The notes under the pieces are model-generated. The model worked only from the letters and a program-made list of their open reading frames with translations. It searched no databases and was not told the DNA's origin. From JANQRA01 sp035550735 (lineage in GTDB: Bacteria; Actinomycetota; Acidimicrobiia; Spongiisociales; ZC4RG35), in the NCBI GenBank assembly GCA_035550735.1, contig DASZOM010000006.1, forward strand, positions 26,987 to 90,986: a DNA stretch of 64,000 bases, in the 5' to 3' direction. Below, piece after piece: positions 15,065-23,831 of the stretch (position 1 is the stretch's first letter; each line of letters starts with the position of its first letter). Made by a program: the position numbers and the translations under genes.

Positions 15065-16293
15065 TGGTTGCTCCTCGAGCGATAGTCGACATCGATGTTC
15101 CCGACATTGACTTGGGCATCGATGACCAGCAAGCCGCTTTCTCCCGGGGCGTCGAAGGTCATCGCGGTGTCACCGAAGCCGAAGGACTCGTCGCCCGGAC
15201 CGGCGACCCGTCCGATGTCCACCCGCGCCTCACCGTCGATGCCGACACCGTCGGGCACCCAGATCTCGATGTTCCCCGCATCGACGCTCACCCCCAGCTC
15301 GACGATCTCACCGTCCCAGGGAAGCCGACGCAGGTCGATCACCATCGAGCCCACATCGATCCGGTAGGAGCTCTCCAGGTCCTCGAAGGACGTTGGGATG
15401 ACGGTGTGGTCGAAATTCTCGGAGTTCCAGTCGTATTCGAAGGCGGGTGAGAACATGAGCGTCGGGATCATGAGCGCACCCAGCAGGATCAACCAGCGCG
15501 CCCGGCCATAGATCGATCCCACCAAGAGCCCCACGCCGAGCACGGTCACCGAGAGCGCCAGGTAGTGCCTCGGATCGGCATCGATGGCGATCGCCGGCAC
15601 GTTGTCGAGCACGGCGAGCACGCCCATCGCCAGCAGCATCAGCCCGATGGTGATCCGGCCGAGGATCGAATGCTCGCGGGGACGCGCCGGTGGCGGCTCC
15701 GGAGGAGTCCTCCTAGCCCGAGGCGGCGGGGGCACCCGCCCACCGGCGGGGGAGTCGCCGGTGAGGTCACCTCTCTCGGTGACTGTCGTGGTTGTCGTCA
15801 TTTGTTGAACTCCCTCCTTTGACTCAGGGGTCTCCCCGTCCGCCGGAGGCGAGCCGGGCGACGACTCGCCGCGCGGAGGCAGGTAGCCCAGGTAGAGGAG
15901 CAACCCGACCACGAGCAACGCCGCGGCCCAAACCACCTCACCTGCGAGGATGGTGAAGTTGTCGAGGATGATCACGCCGGCGAGGACGATGAGCCCGATG
16001 CCCACCCACGACCTGGGGCCCGCGGCGCCGGTGAACCAACGCTCGGCGTTCGATTCGGCCTCGTCCTCCGACCTGATGAATGCCCACCCTGCCGCGTACA
16101 GGACGACGCCGAGGCCTCCCATGAAGGCGGTGACTATGAACAGGAGCCTCGGTATCCATGGGGCGATCCCGAAGTTCTCGGCCAAACCCTGGGCGACGCC
16201 GCCCAGCATCCGGCCGCGAACAGGCCGCACCAGGTGCAACCTGCGCTCTGGGCGCTCGGACTGGGCCGACGCCGTCGTGTCTGTGTTTTCCAT
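15061..16293 (-). CDS. PspC-domain / LiaF-like membrane protein
   Basis: This 410-residue membrane protein is built from two units. Residues 20-75 form a PspC domain (RGRMLGGVAQGLAENFGI followed by a hydrophobic helix), and two more helices lie near 95-140. After a proline-rich linker (about 180-210), residues 215-285 contain further helices. A C-terminal beta-rich domain (about 300-405) resembles the LiaF/toastrack domain (repeating DVGSMVIDLRR, VDAGNIEIWVP, VNVGNIDVDY). LiaF-type proteins restrain a cognate histidine kinase, and a PspC-kinase is encoded divergently. An internal ATG at 15801 with a strong Shine-Dalgarno may give a separate C-terminal product. Confidence 0.85.
   Translation of the reverse strand: MENTDTTASAQSERPERRLHLVRPVRGRMLGGVAQGLAENFGIAPWIPRLLFIVTAFMGGLGVVLYAAGWAFIRSEDEAESNAERWFTGAAGPRSWVGIGLIVLAGVIILDNFTILAGEVVWAAALLVVGLLLYLGYLPPRGESSPGSPPADGETPESKEGVQQMTTTTTVTERGDLTGDSPAGGRVPPPPRARRTPPEPPPARPREHSILGRITIGLMLLAMGVLAVLDNVPAIAIDADPRHYLALSVTVLGVGLLVGSIYGRARWLILLGALMIPTLMFSPAFEYDWNSENFDHTVIPTSFEDLESSYRIDVGSMVIDLRRLPWDGEIVELGVSVDAGNIEIWVPDGVGIDGEARVDIGRVAGPGDESFGFGDTAMTFDAPGESGLLVIDAQVNVGNIDVDYRSRSNQ
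15811..15820 (-). promoter_or_regulatory. internal Shine-Dalgarno inside the LiaF-like ORF
   Basis: AAAGGAGGGA lies ten bases upstream of an in-frame ATG (15801, residue 165 of the 410-residue ORF). It is among the strongest ribosome-binding sites in the window and lies exactly at the linker between the PspC unit and the LiaF-like unit. Confidence 0.6.
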
Positions 16294-16412
16294 GATTGCA
16301 AATCGACCAGAACCACCGGCTTCTTGGTATCGGTGACCACCCTGAGCCCACCCTGAGCCGGTCAGGGGGCTCCCTCATTGTGGTTGGGCTCGCACGGGGG
16401 CATCATTTCGAC

Positions 16413-17579
16413 GTGGTATCGACCGCAGAGACGATTTCGCCCCGACTTCACCGTCGAAGGTCGAGACGCGTGGTCGCCGGCGTGGCCGGTGGCATCGCCG
16501 ACTCGCTGGGGGTTCGCGACGCCTACGTGAGAGCCGCGTTCCTCACGCTGCTCACCGTGTGGGGGATCGGGGGCTTCGTCTACATGCTCGGCTGGCTTGC
16601 CACCTATGACAGGGTGGATGATCGCCGGGCACAACCGGTGCACAGCGTGAGGGCCCTCGGTCTCGGTGTCGCCTTCACCGGGCTGATCCTGTTGATGGGA
16701 TCTCTGGGTATGTGGCCCAACCCCGTCTTGGTGCTCACCACGGGCGCTCTCTCGTTTGGAGTCGCCGCGGTCACCGACCCTGCGAGCCCGGGTCCTCTCG
16801 CCGCCCTGCTCGACCCCGGGGTGAACAAGGTGAGCCGGCTCCGGCTCATCATCGGAGGCCTTCTCCTCGTCGGCGGGATCGTGATGTTCTCCAGCGCCGT
16901 GGGGCGCATCTTCGAGGTGGGGGTGGTCTTCCTCGCCGTGTTCCTCACCGGTCTGGGCATCCTCATCGCCTTCGGACCGTGGGTGCGTCGCCTGGTCTCC
17001 GATCTCGGCCGCGAGCGGAGCGAGAGGATCAGGCAGGAGGAGCGGGCCGAGGTCGCCGCCCACCTCCATGACTCCGTGCTGCAGACCCTCGCCCTGATAC
17101 AGCGCAGTGACGACCCACAACGGATGGCGATGCTGGCCCGTCACCAGGAGACCGAGCTTCGCGACTGGCTCTACGGGAGCGCCCCTTTCGACGGCGTGGA
17201 TCTGGTCTCGACGGCCCTTCGCCAGGCGGCATCCCGGGTCGAGCACGACTTCGGGGTTCCCATCGACGTGGTGACGGTGGGGGATCAGCCCGTGGTGGAG
17301 CGGAGCCGCGCGATGGTTGGGGCTGCTTCGGAAGCCATGGTCAACGCGGCGAAGCACTCCGGGGCGGCGAGGGTGTCCCTCTACATGGAAGTCGAGGACG
17401 GAGGCACCACCGTCTACATAACCGACCAGGGCAAGGGATTCGACGCCGAGGCGATACCTGCGCACCGTCGCGGTATCGTCGAGTCGATACGGGCACGAAT
17501 GGCAAAGGTCGGGGGAGAGGCCGAGATCGACAGCGAGCCAGGAGAGGGCACCGAGGTGATACTGAGGCTGCGCCCGTGA
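16413..17579 (+). CDS. PspC-domain sensor histidine kinase (LiaS/NarL-partner type)
   Basis: This is a 388-residue membrane kinase. An N-terminal PspC domain (about residues 12-65, VVAGVAGGIADSLGV) is followed by several transmembrane helices to about residue 195, then a HisKA_3-type dimerisation helix with the phospho-acceptor in AHLHDSVLQTLAL (about residue 218). A HATPase domain follows with N-box NAAKHSGA and the GKGFD loop. GTG 16413 is chosen because the domain begins about 20 residues later; an upstream extension to 16296 would cross the divergent promoter region. The stop overlaps the response-regulator start by 4 nt. It probably senses envelope stress under control of the divergent LiaF-like protein. 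Confidence 0.9.
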   Translation: MVSTAETISPRLHRRRSRRVVAGVAGGIADSLGVRDAYVRAAFLTLLTVWGIGGFVYMLGWLATYDRVDDRRAQPVHSVRALGLGVAFTGLILLMGSLGMWPNPVLVLTTGALSFGVAAVTDPASPGPLAALLDPGVNKVSRLRLIIGGLLLVGGIVMFSSAVGRIFEVGVVFLAVFLTGLGILIAFGPWVRRLVSDLGRERSERIRQEERAEVAAHLHDSVLQTLALIQRSDDPQRMAMLARHQETELRDWLYGSAPFDGVDLVSTALRQAASRVEHDFGVPIDVVTVGDQPVVERSRAMVGAASEAMVNAAKHSGAARVSLYMEVEDGGTTVYITDQGKGFDAEAIPAHRRGIVESIRARMAKVGGEAEIDSEPGEGTEVILRLRP

Positions 17580-18211
17580 GCATCTCCGTCTACCTGGTCG
17601 ATGATCATCGCCTGTTCCTCTCGGGGGTAAGGGCTGAGCTCGCCGACGAGTTCCGCATCGTGGGAACCGGCTACGACGTCGACACCGCCATCGAGGAGAT
17701 CAGGGGCTATCGCCCCGACGTGGTCCTCGTCGACGTCCACATGCCGGACGGGGGAGGGATCGCAGTGGTCGAGGGTGTCACCGGGACCGATCCCGACGTC
17801 AAGTTCCTGGCGCTATCCGTCTCAGACCAGGCCGAGGACGTCATCGCCATGATCAGGGCGGGGGCGCGGGGTTACGTCACCAAGACGATCGCTCCGGAGG
17901 ATCTGGCGGACGCCATCCGCCGGATCCACGCCGGGGACGCCGTCTTCTCACCGCGACTGGCCGGATTCGTGCTCGATGCATTCGCCGGCGCCATCCCCTC
18001 CGATGAGGACCCCGAGCTCGATCAGCTCACCTCACGGGAGAAAGACGTCCTCCGTCTCATCGCCCGCGGCTTCGCCTACAAGCAGGTAGCGCGCAAGCTG
18101 AACATCTCGATCAAGACCGTGGAGACCCACGTCTCGTCGGTGCTGCGCAAGCTGCAGCTGTCCAACCGGCACGAATTGGCGAGATGGGCGAGCAAACGGC
18201 GCATCGTCTGA
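17576..18211 (+). CDS. NarL/LuxR-family response regulator
   Basis: This 211-residue two-domain regulator has a receiver domain (about residues 4-118) with D9-D10, phospho-acceptor Asp in VLVDVHMP (about 52), a conserved Ser/Thr region (ALSVSDQ) and Lys in YVTKT. A GerE-type HTH (about 148-208) contains LTSREKDVLRLIARGFAYKQVARKL split over two helices, and KTVETHVSSVLRKL as recognition helix. It is the cognate partner of the PspC kinase just upstream (GTGA overlap). It probably activates the divergent LiaF-like operon, though I could not identify an operator. Confidence 0.95.
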   Translation: MSISVYLVDDHRLFLSGVRAELADEFRIVGTGYDVDTAIEEIRGYRPDVVLVDVHMPDGGGIAVVEGVTGTDPDVKFLALSVSDQAEDVIAMIRAGARGYVTKTIAPEDLADAIRRIHAGDAVFSPRLAGFVLDAFAGAIPSDEDPELDQLTSREKDVLRLIARGFAYKQVARKLNISIKTVETHVSSVLRKLQLSNRHELARWASKRRIV

Positions 18212-18213
18212 GC

Positions 18214-19140
18214 GTGGGCCTCGAGATCACCCCGGAAGAGATCACGGCTGCCGCGAGCCGGATCGAGAAGCATGTCCGCCGTACACCGGTCCTGGAGACG
18301 GGCGATCTGCTGGGTCGCGGGTTCTCACTCGTCTTCAAGCTGGAGCATCTCCAGGTCACCGGCTCGTTCAAGCCCCGCGGTGCCTTCTCGCTGCTGACGG
18401 CGACCGATGTTCCAACCGCCGGGGTGGTCGCCGCCTCCGGGGGGAATTTCGGCATTGCGGTGGCCCATGCGGCATCCCGGCTCGGCTTGCCAGCGACGAT
18501 CTTCGTCCCCGAGTCCTCACCCGCCGAGAAGATCGGCCGGATAGGCAGTCATGGGGCACGGGTAGAGGTCGTCCCCGGCTACTACGACGACGCCCTCGCC
18601 GCCTCGCGTCGCCACGCTGCGGAGACCGGGGCGTGCCAGGCACATGCCTACGACCAGCCCGCGGTGGTCGCAGGGCAGGGCACCATGGCGAGAGAGTTGG
18701 AGGAGCAGTCGCAGTTCGACGTCGTGCTGGTGGCCGTGGGTGGGGGAGGGCTCATCGGTGGGGTCGCCAGCTGGGTGCGGGACCGGTCGACAGTGGTCGC
18801 GGTGGAGCCGGTGGAATGCCAGAGCCTCCACGCCTCGCTCGCTGCCGGTCGACAGGTCGAAGTGGAAGTCGGTGGCGTTGCCGCGTCGTCGCTCGGGGCG
18901 CGGACCGTGGGTGACCACGCTTGGGCGGCGAGGCATTGGATCGACGAGTCGGTGGTCGTCTCCGACGAGGTCATCGTCGACGCACAACGCCTCATCTGGT
19001 CCGAGCTGAGGCTGGCCGTGGAACCGGCGGCCGCCGCCACCGTCGCTGCCCTGACGACCGGTGCCTACACCCCGCCCCGGGGTTCGCGAGTGGTGGCGGT
19101 GCTCAGCGGCGGGAACGTCGATCCCGCCAGCGTCGGCTGA
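18214..19140 (+). CDS. PLP-dependent threonine/serine dehydratase family protein
   Basis: This 308-residue fold-type II PLP enzyme has the PLP lysine in TGSFKPRGA (about residue 50), the substrate loop AASGGNFG, and a phosphate-binding glycine loop VGGGGLIGG (about 182-190). A C-terminal LSGGNVD follows. There is no ACT regulatory domain, as in catabolic dehydratases and serine racemases. GTG 18214, three bases after the response-regulator stop, gives the family-typical start before ITPEEITAAASRI; ATG 18184 would overlap the previous gene by 28 nt. Reaction by homology: threonine or serine deamination. A related ammonia-lyase specificity is possible. Confidence 0.85.
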   Translation: MGLEITPEEITAAASRIEKHVRRTPVLETGDLLGRGFSLVFKLEHLQVTGSFKPRGAFSLLTATDVPTAGVVAASGGNFGIAVAHAASRLGLPATIFVPESSPAEKIGRIGSHGARVEVVPGYYDDALAASRRHAAETGACQAHAYDQPAVVAGQGTMARELEEQSQFDVVLVAVGGGGLIGGVASWVRDRSTVVAVEPVECQSLHASLAAGRQVEVEVGGVAASSLGARTVGDHAWAARHWIDESVVVSDEVIVDAQRLIWSELRLAVEPAAAATVAALTTGAYTPPRGSRVVAVLSGGNVDPASVG

Positions 19141-19152
19141 TCCCGGCGAGGC

Positions 19153-20130
19153 TCACCCCGCCACTGCGGGTTGTGGCATCGGCGCGCTGCCCAGGTGGCT
19201 CTCCAACACCTCCCAGACCGCAGGTTGGGCCAGGGTTCGCTTCATTGCGATCAGGGTCCGCATGAAGGTCGGCACGGCCCGATCCGGGTCGAGAGGGTTG
19301 GGCCGCATGGCGTTTTGAACCGAAGGAGATGGGGTCAACGTCACCACATCGCAATTCGGCCAAGCGTCCCGGATTAACGCGACCTCCTCGCTGAGGGAGC
19401 GGACACCAACCCGGTCGAACATCTTCTCATGGAATCGGGCTCGTCTCCTGTGCTCACTGGCGGCCATAGGAGCGAGGATGAGCACAAGATCGAGGGGAGC
19501 ACCATGCCCGAGCACGAGGTCGGCATGGGTGCCCGAGGCGACGCCTCCGTCCACGAAGAGCCGGCCGTCGATCGGATAAGGGCAGAACACGAGGGGCACC
19601 GCCGACGAGGCGGCCACTGCGTCGGCGATGCCGACGTCGGGCGCCCCTTGGGTGCCGAAGGCGGTCCTGCGCCCGGTCTCGATCTCATAGGCGACGATCG
19701 CAGTCGGTGCCTGGGGCCAGCCCGAGGCTGCGTCCGCTCCGATGTTGTCCGTGACCCATCGACCGATCCCGGAGGCCGTGTAGCGCGCCGGTGAGCCGAG
19801 GAACAGGGTGAGACCGGGACGACGGACCCCGGGCACCAGACCGTGCCGCACCCATTTGCCAACGGTGGCCGAGGCACCCCTGGCATAGACGTGGGAGCGA
19901 ATCCTCTCGGCCACGTCCTCCCGCTCGTCGCTGGGGAGCACCAGCCAGTCCAGTCCGAGTGCCTCGTGACGGACCAGGGACGCGACGAAAGCGCCACATG
20001 AGGTGCCCACGATGACGTTGGCGCTGTTGGGATCCCACCCGGTCGCCATCTCGATGGCCATCAAGGCGCCGATCTCATATGCAGCGCCGGTGATGCCCCC
20101 GCCGCCGAGGACCAGACCTACCCTGCTCAC
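19153..20130 (-). CDS. patatin-like phospholipase family protein
   Basis: This 325-residue protein has the patatin catalytic dyad: GTSCG (GxSxG, serine about residue 44) and DGG (aspartate in FVDGGVASG, about 203). The oxyanion loop GGGGITGAAYE is near residue 8. It probably hydrolyses acyl esters of lipids. There is no signal peptide. The longest reading begins at 20163, but I chose GTG 20130 because it sits six bases after TATCGT, a good -10, and starts right before the oxyanion loop. The gene converges with the dehydratase gene, leaving 12 bases. Confidence 0.9.
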   Translation of the reverse strand: MSRVGLVLGGGGITGAAYEIGALMAIEMATGWDPNSANVIVGTSCGAFVASLVRHEALGLDWLVLPSDEREDVAERIRSHVYARGASATVGKWVRHGLVPGVRRPGLTLFLGSPARYTASGIGRWVTDNIGADAASGWPQAPTAIVAYEIETGRRTAFGTQGAPDVGIADAVAASSAVPLVFCPYPIDGRLFVDGGVASGTHADLVLGHGAPLDLVLILAPMAASEHRRRARFHEKMFDRVGVRSLSEEVALIRDAWPNCDVVTLTPSPSVQNAMRPNPLDPDRAVPTFMRTLIAMKRTLAQPAVWEVLESHLGSAPMPQPAVAG

Positions 20131-20136
20131 ACGGTC

Positions 20137-20142
20137 ACGATA
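20137..20142 (-). promoter_or_regulatory. candidate -10 (TATCGT) for the patatin gene
   Basis: TATCGT is followed by six bases and the GTG start at 20130. There is no Shine-Dalgarno sequence; this is one of the cleanest leaderless promoter candidates in the window. Confidence 0.55.
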
Positions 20143-20189
20143 GGACCGCGGCGGGGTCAGCAACAGCCATCGTCACCGGGTCGAGCGAT

Positions 20190-20399
20190 TCAGCCGAATG
20201 TCCTGCCGCAGCCTTTGCAGTGGCTGTCGTGCTCGTGTGTCGGCGCATAACACCACGGGCATGGAAGATCGTCGCCTCGCTCATCCCTGGCCGAGACCGC
20301 GAGCCGGCTTGCCGGCCTGAATCGCTCGTTGCCTCTCACCCCTTTGGCGAGGACGAACAGACCCGTCGTTGCCGTGGCGACCACCAATGCTTCGAACAT
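20190..20399 (-). CDS. small membrane-anchored zinc-ribbon protein
   Basis: This 69-residue ORF begins with one hydrophobic helix (FEALVVATATTGLFVLAKG, residues 2-20), has an Arg-rich middle, and ends in a rubredoxin-like zinc ribbon (CPWC near residue 51 and CKGC near 64, with a histidine cluster between). AAGGAG lies seven bases upstream of the ATG, which sets the start well inside a longer open frame. It is the only coding signal between the patatin and phosphotransferase-fold genes. The function is unknown; tethering of a zinc ribbon to the membrane is all the sequence supports. Confidence 0.7.
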   Translation of the reverse strand: MFEALVVATATTGLFVLAKGVRGNERFRPASRLAVSARDERGDDLPCPWCYAPTHEHDSHCKGCGRTFG

Positions 20400-20488
20400 G
20401 TCCGCACTCCTTGCCGAGAGTACGGAGAGGCTAAGCGGGGGTCGGGCGGATTCCGTGGATTTGCCGGGCAGGGCCGAGAGCGGCTGCC

Positions 20489-21319
20489 TCAGCCGCCCAT
20501 GACGGCTTCGGTGAGGTCGTCGACGAGGTAGTGGAGGTCGCCGAGACGGCCTTCCCGGACCTCGGCGGCGTCCAGCATCATCATGGCCGAGTGATAGGCG
20601 ACCCAGGAGCGATAGCGGCTCTCGGGAAGCTCTGCGCTGTAGCCCTTGCGAAATGCGGCAGCGGCGTCCTCGCCGTGATTGACCGCGAATTGCCACACGG
20701 CCAGCGTCAGATCCCACTCCGGCGGCCCCAGCGTGGCCCATTCCCAGTCGACCAGCGTCACGGCACCGTCCTCGTTCACCACGAACTTGGACGGGGTGGG
20801 ACGAGTGTGCGAAGGCACCGGATCGGTGGCTAGGGGAGGCTCGAGCTCGAGCGCCTTGTCGAGCACCACCTGCTGCATCCCGAAGCGGCGTCGGAACCGG
20901 CCGAGACGCTCCACAGTGGAGCGATAGTGGCTCTTCACATAGTCCCGGTCGATGCCGACCACCAGGTTGGTGATCTCGGCCTGGGCACTGTGGACGTTGC
21001 GCAGGGTTCGCCCGGCGGCCTCGACGACGTCGAGGTTCTTGGGAAGGCTGGACAGGTTCCAGCTGCCTCCGTCGGTCATCTTCAGCCAGGCCTGATCGCC
21101 CTCGATCCCGTGGTTGAGGATGGTGGGGACGCCTTCGATGCCGGCGAGCGCCTCCAGGGCCCGTCGCTCACGCTTCTCCCGCGAAGCAACGGGATAGACC
21201 TTGACGATCGAGCTGTCCACCTCGTTTTCCGTGACCCGATACACCTTGTTGGCCCCGGCTGCCAGCTCACGAATGCGCGCCTTTGGGTAGAGCCCCTCGA
21301 CCAGTCCCCGTTGCGTCAT
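20489..21319 (-). CDS. phosphotransferase (APH/choline-kinase fold) lacking the catalytic HGD motif
   Basis: This 276-residue kinase-fold protein is alignable with aminoglycoside/choline phosphotransferases. It has GANKVYRVT (nucleotide loop), SSIVKVYP (conserved Lys), WLKMTDGGSW, and VTLVDWEWATLGPPEWDL (the metal-binding DWE segment, near residues 190-207). The catalytic-loop motif normally reading HGD-x4-N is instead HTRPTPSK here, so both the catalytic Asp and the metal-binding Asn are missing. It may be a non-catalytic or diverged kinase. The ATG follows no clear Shine-Dalgarno. It is divergent from thrS, with an 87-base intergenic region. Confidence 0.8.
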   Translation of the reverse strand: MTQRGLVEGLYPKARIRELAAGANKVYRVTENEVDSSIVKVYPVASREKRERRALEALAGIEGVPTILNHGIEGDQAWLKMTDGGSWNLSSLPKNLDVVEAAGRTLRNVHSAQAEITNLVVGIDRDYVKSHYRSTVERLGRFRRRFGMQQVVLDKALELEPPLATDPVPSHTRPTPSKFVVNEDGAVTLVDWEWATLGPPEWDLTLAVWQFAVNHGEDAAAAFRKGYSAELPESRYRSWVAYHSAMMMLDAAEVREGRLGDLHYLVDDLTEAVMGG

Positions 21320-21406
21320 CCCTAACCACCCCTGTCGAACTCGAGCCGGCGACTAGCCCCTGTCGCCGAATTACCCTGCCGCAGGCTAGCGACAACAAGG
21401 CAATTT

Positions 21407-23335
21407 GTGGACCTTCGTCTTCCCGACCAGACCATCATCACCCTCGACCCGGGTGCCACCGGCCTGCAGGCTGCCGAGGCGATCGGGCCCGGCCTGGCTC
21501 GTGCCGCGGTGGCGGTCAAGATCGACGGCGAGCTACGCGACCTGTCACGCCCCATCGAAGACGGCGGAGACTTCGAGGTGATAACCCTCGATTCGGACGA
21601 GGGCCTGCACGTCCTGCGTCACTCGACGGCACATATCCTCGCCCAGGCGGTGCTCGACCTGTTCCGGGGGGCGACATTCGCCATCGGCCCGCCCATCGAG
21701 GATGGCTTCTACTACGACTTCGAGGTACCCGAGCCATTCACCCCGGAGGACCTGGAGAAACTCGAGACCCGCATGTCCGAGATCATCGCCGCCGACCAGC
21801 CGTTCACCCGGGTGGTGATGTCCCGAGACGAGGCGATCCAGGCCTTCGGTGACCACAAGTTCAAGGTCGAGATCATCGAGAGCCTCGACCCGGACGAGGT
21901 GTCGGGTACAGACGAGGTCACCGCCTATCGCAACAACGGCTTCATCGACCTCTGCCGTGGGCCGCACCTCCCTTCGACCGGGCGCATCCCCGCCTTCAGG
22001 CTGTTGCGCAGCTCAGGCGCCTACTGGCGCGGCGACCAGGCCCGGGAGCAGCTGCAGCGTGTCTACGGGACCGCCTGGGCCTCCAAGGCCGATCTCGAGG
22101 CCCATCTGCATCGTCTGGAGGAGGCGGAGAAGCGGGACCACCGCCGGCTGGGGACCGAGCTCGATCTGTACAGCTTCCCCCCACAGCTGGGCGCCGGGCT
22201 CGCCGTATGGCACCCCAAGGGCGGGATGCTGCGAAAGCTGGTCGAGGATCACAGCCGGCTCCTCCACCAACGATTCGGATTCGACTTCGTGTTCACCCCC
22301 CACATCGGCCGGGAAGAGCTCTGGGAGACCTCCGGGCACCTCGAGTTCTACGCCGAGAACATGTACCCGAAGATGCAGTACGAGGGGGATCCGGGATATC
22401 GGGTCAAGCCGATGAACTGTCCGTTCCACGTCCTCATCTACCAGAGCCGACAGCGTTCCTATCGGGAGCTCCCGATGCGATTGGGCGAGCTGGGCGGGGT
22501 CTACCGCTACGAGCAGTCGGGTGTCGTTCACGGCATCCTCCGCGCCCGCGGGTTCACACAGGACGACTCGCACACCTTCTGCACCGAGGGTCAGGTCGCG
22601 GACGAGCTGAAGCTGCACCTCGACTTCGTGCTCACCTGGCTGCGCGACTTCGGGTTCGACGAATTCGAGGCGGACCTGAGCACCCGGCCGGAGAAGGCGA
22701 TCATCCACGAGGAGGAGCGCTGGGACGTCGCCGAGGCCGCGCTGGCCGACGCCTTGGAGGCGCACGACGTCGCGTATCGGGTGGCACCGGGCGAGGGTGC
22801 CTTCTACGGGCCCAAGATCGACGTCCACATCAAGGATGCGATCGGGCGGCGCTGGCAGTGCTCGACCATCCAGCTCGACGTGAACACCCCGCGACGGTTC
22901 GGTCTCCAGTACATCGACTCGGACAACACACCCGTCCGGCCCTACATGATCCACTGCGCCAAGGCGGGGTCCCTGGAGCGATTCATGGGGATCCTGGTCG
23001 AGCATCATGCCGGCGCGTTCCCCATGTGGCTGGCCCCGGTCCAGGTCTCGATCATCCCGGTCGCCGATCGCCACGATGAGTACGCGAGACGGGTCCAACA
23101 GTCCCTGGTTGAGGCCGGTCTCCGGGTCGAGGTCGATCTCTCCAGTGACACTGTCGGGGACAAGATCCGTCGCGCTCTCACCCAGAAGCACCCGGCGGTG
23201 CTGGTCGTCGGTGACGACGACATCGCGAACTCAACAGTCGGGCTCCGGCTCTATGGCGAGGACCGGGACGACCGCGACTTGCCCCTCGTTGAGGCGACGA
23301 ACCGGCTGGTGGGGCTGGCCCGGCGCCCGTCGTGA
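21407..23335 (+). CDS. thrS: threonyl-tRNA synthetase
   Basis: It attaches threonine to tRNA-Thr. The 642-residue protein is full length: TGS domain (1-60), editing domain with HSTAHILAQAV (HxxxH) and LCRGPHLPSTG (about 65-225), class II catalytic core (about 240-530) with the zinc-binding Cys of MNCPFH and motif 2 YRYEQSGVVHGILRARGF, and a C-terminal anticodon-binding domain (about 535-640). The GTG start at 21407 follows a weak AAGG. No T-box leader is evident in the 87-base gap. The stop overlaps the start of a small membrane protein gene. Confidence 0.97.
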   Translation: MDLRLPDQTIITLDPGATGLQAAEAIGPGLARAAVAVKIDGELRDLSRPIEDGGDFEVITLDSDEGLHVLRHSTAHILAQAVLDLFRGATFAIGPPIEDGFYYDFEVPEPFTPEDLEKLETRMSEIIAADQPFTRVVMSRDEAIQAFGDHKFKVEIIESLDPDEVSGTDEVTAYRNNGFIDLCRGPHLPSTGRIPAFRLLRSSGAYWRGDQAREQLQRVYGTAWASKADLEAHLHRLEEAEKRDHRRLGTELDLYSFPPQLGAGLAVWHPKGGMLRKLVEDHSRLLHQRFGFDFVFTPHIGREELWETSGHLEFYAENMYPKMQYEGDPGYRVKPMNCPFHVLIYQSRQRSYRELPMRLGELGGVYRYEQSGVVHGILRARGFTQDDSHTFCTEGQVADELKLHLDFVLTWLRDFGFDEFEADLSTRPEKAIIHEEERWDVAEAALADALEAHDVAYRVAPGEGAFYGPKIDVHIKDAIGRRWQCSTIQLDVNTPRRFGLQYIDSDNTPVRPYMIHCAKAGSLERFMGILVEHHAGAFPMWLAPVQVSIIPVADRHDEYARRVQQSLVEAGLRVEVDLSSDTVGDKIRRALTQKHPAVLVVGDDDIANSTVGLRLYGEDRDDRDLPLVEATNRLVGLARRPS

Positions 23336-23820
23336 GCGAGGACACGCCCCGGATCGACCGGGAGGGGATCTACATCGAGCGTGACCTGGCCGACCGGGTC
23401 GCGATCGAAGAGGAGCTCGACTCCAACGTCACCGGGGAATACCGATTCCCGACACCCCGGAGACGTCGCATCGCCGCCTGGGTCTACCTCGTCGCCGCCG
23501 CGGCGACGATTTTCGCCTTCCCCGAGGGATGGGTGATCTCCATCGGGCTCGCCGGGGTCGCGGTCTGGCACTTCCTCTCTGCCTGGCCGATGGAGATCGA
23601 CGAGCACGAGGCGATGACCACGGCTGCCGGGAAGGTCGGGTTCGCGGTCGGCCATGCCTCTGCGTCCGTGCGGTTCAAGGGATGGAGGTCGCGTCCGAGA
23701 TGGTCGGTCGTGATGTACTCGGCCACCGAGCCGCCCGATCAGCGTGCCCTCGTCGTGGTGGACGCCGTCAGCGGTGAGGTCGTGGAGCCGCCCTATGTGG
23801 AGGACGTCACCGCGGTCTGA
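23332..23820 (+). CDS. hypothetical membrane protein
   Basis: This 162-residue protein has an acidic cytoplasmic N-terminus (about 1-45), one hydrophobic hairpin or two short helices (about residues 46-82, IAAWVYLVAAAATIFAF and VISIGLAGVAVWHFL), and a C-terminal soluble domain containing GKVGFAVGHASASVRFKGWRS. I recognise no named domain. The GTG start overlaps the thrS stop (GTGA), so it is translationally coupled to thrS. Its 3' end faces the citrate synthase gene 11 bases away. Confidence 0.75.
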   Translation: MSEDTPRIDREGIYIERDLADRVAIEEELDSNVTGEYRFPTPRRRRIAAWVYLVAAAATIFAFPEGWVISIGLAGVAVWHFLSAWPMEIDEHEAMTTAAGKVGFAVGHASASVRFKGWRSRPRWSVVMYSATEPPDQRALVVVDAVSGEVVEPPYVEDVTAV

Positions 23821-23831
23821 GCGACCAGCGG

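Noticed and set aside
21320..21406. T-box or other riboswitch in front of thrS
   Set aside because: The gap is only 87 bases, shared with a divergent gene, and lacks a T-box consensus or room for specifier and antiterminator stems.
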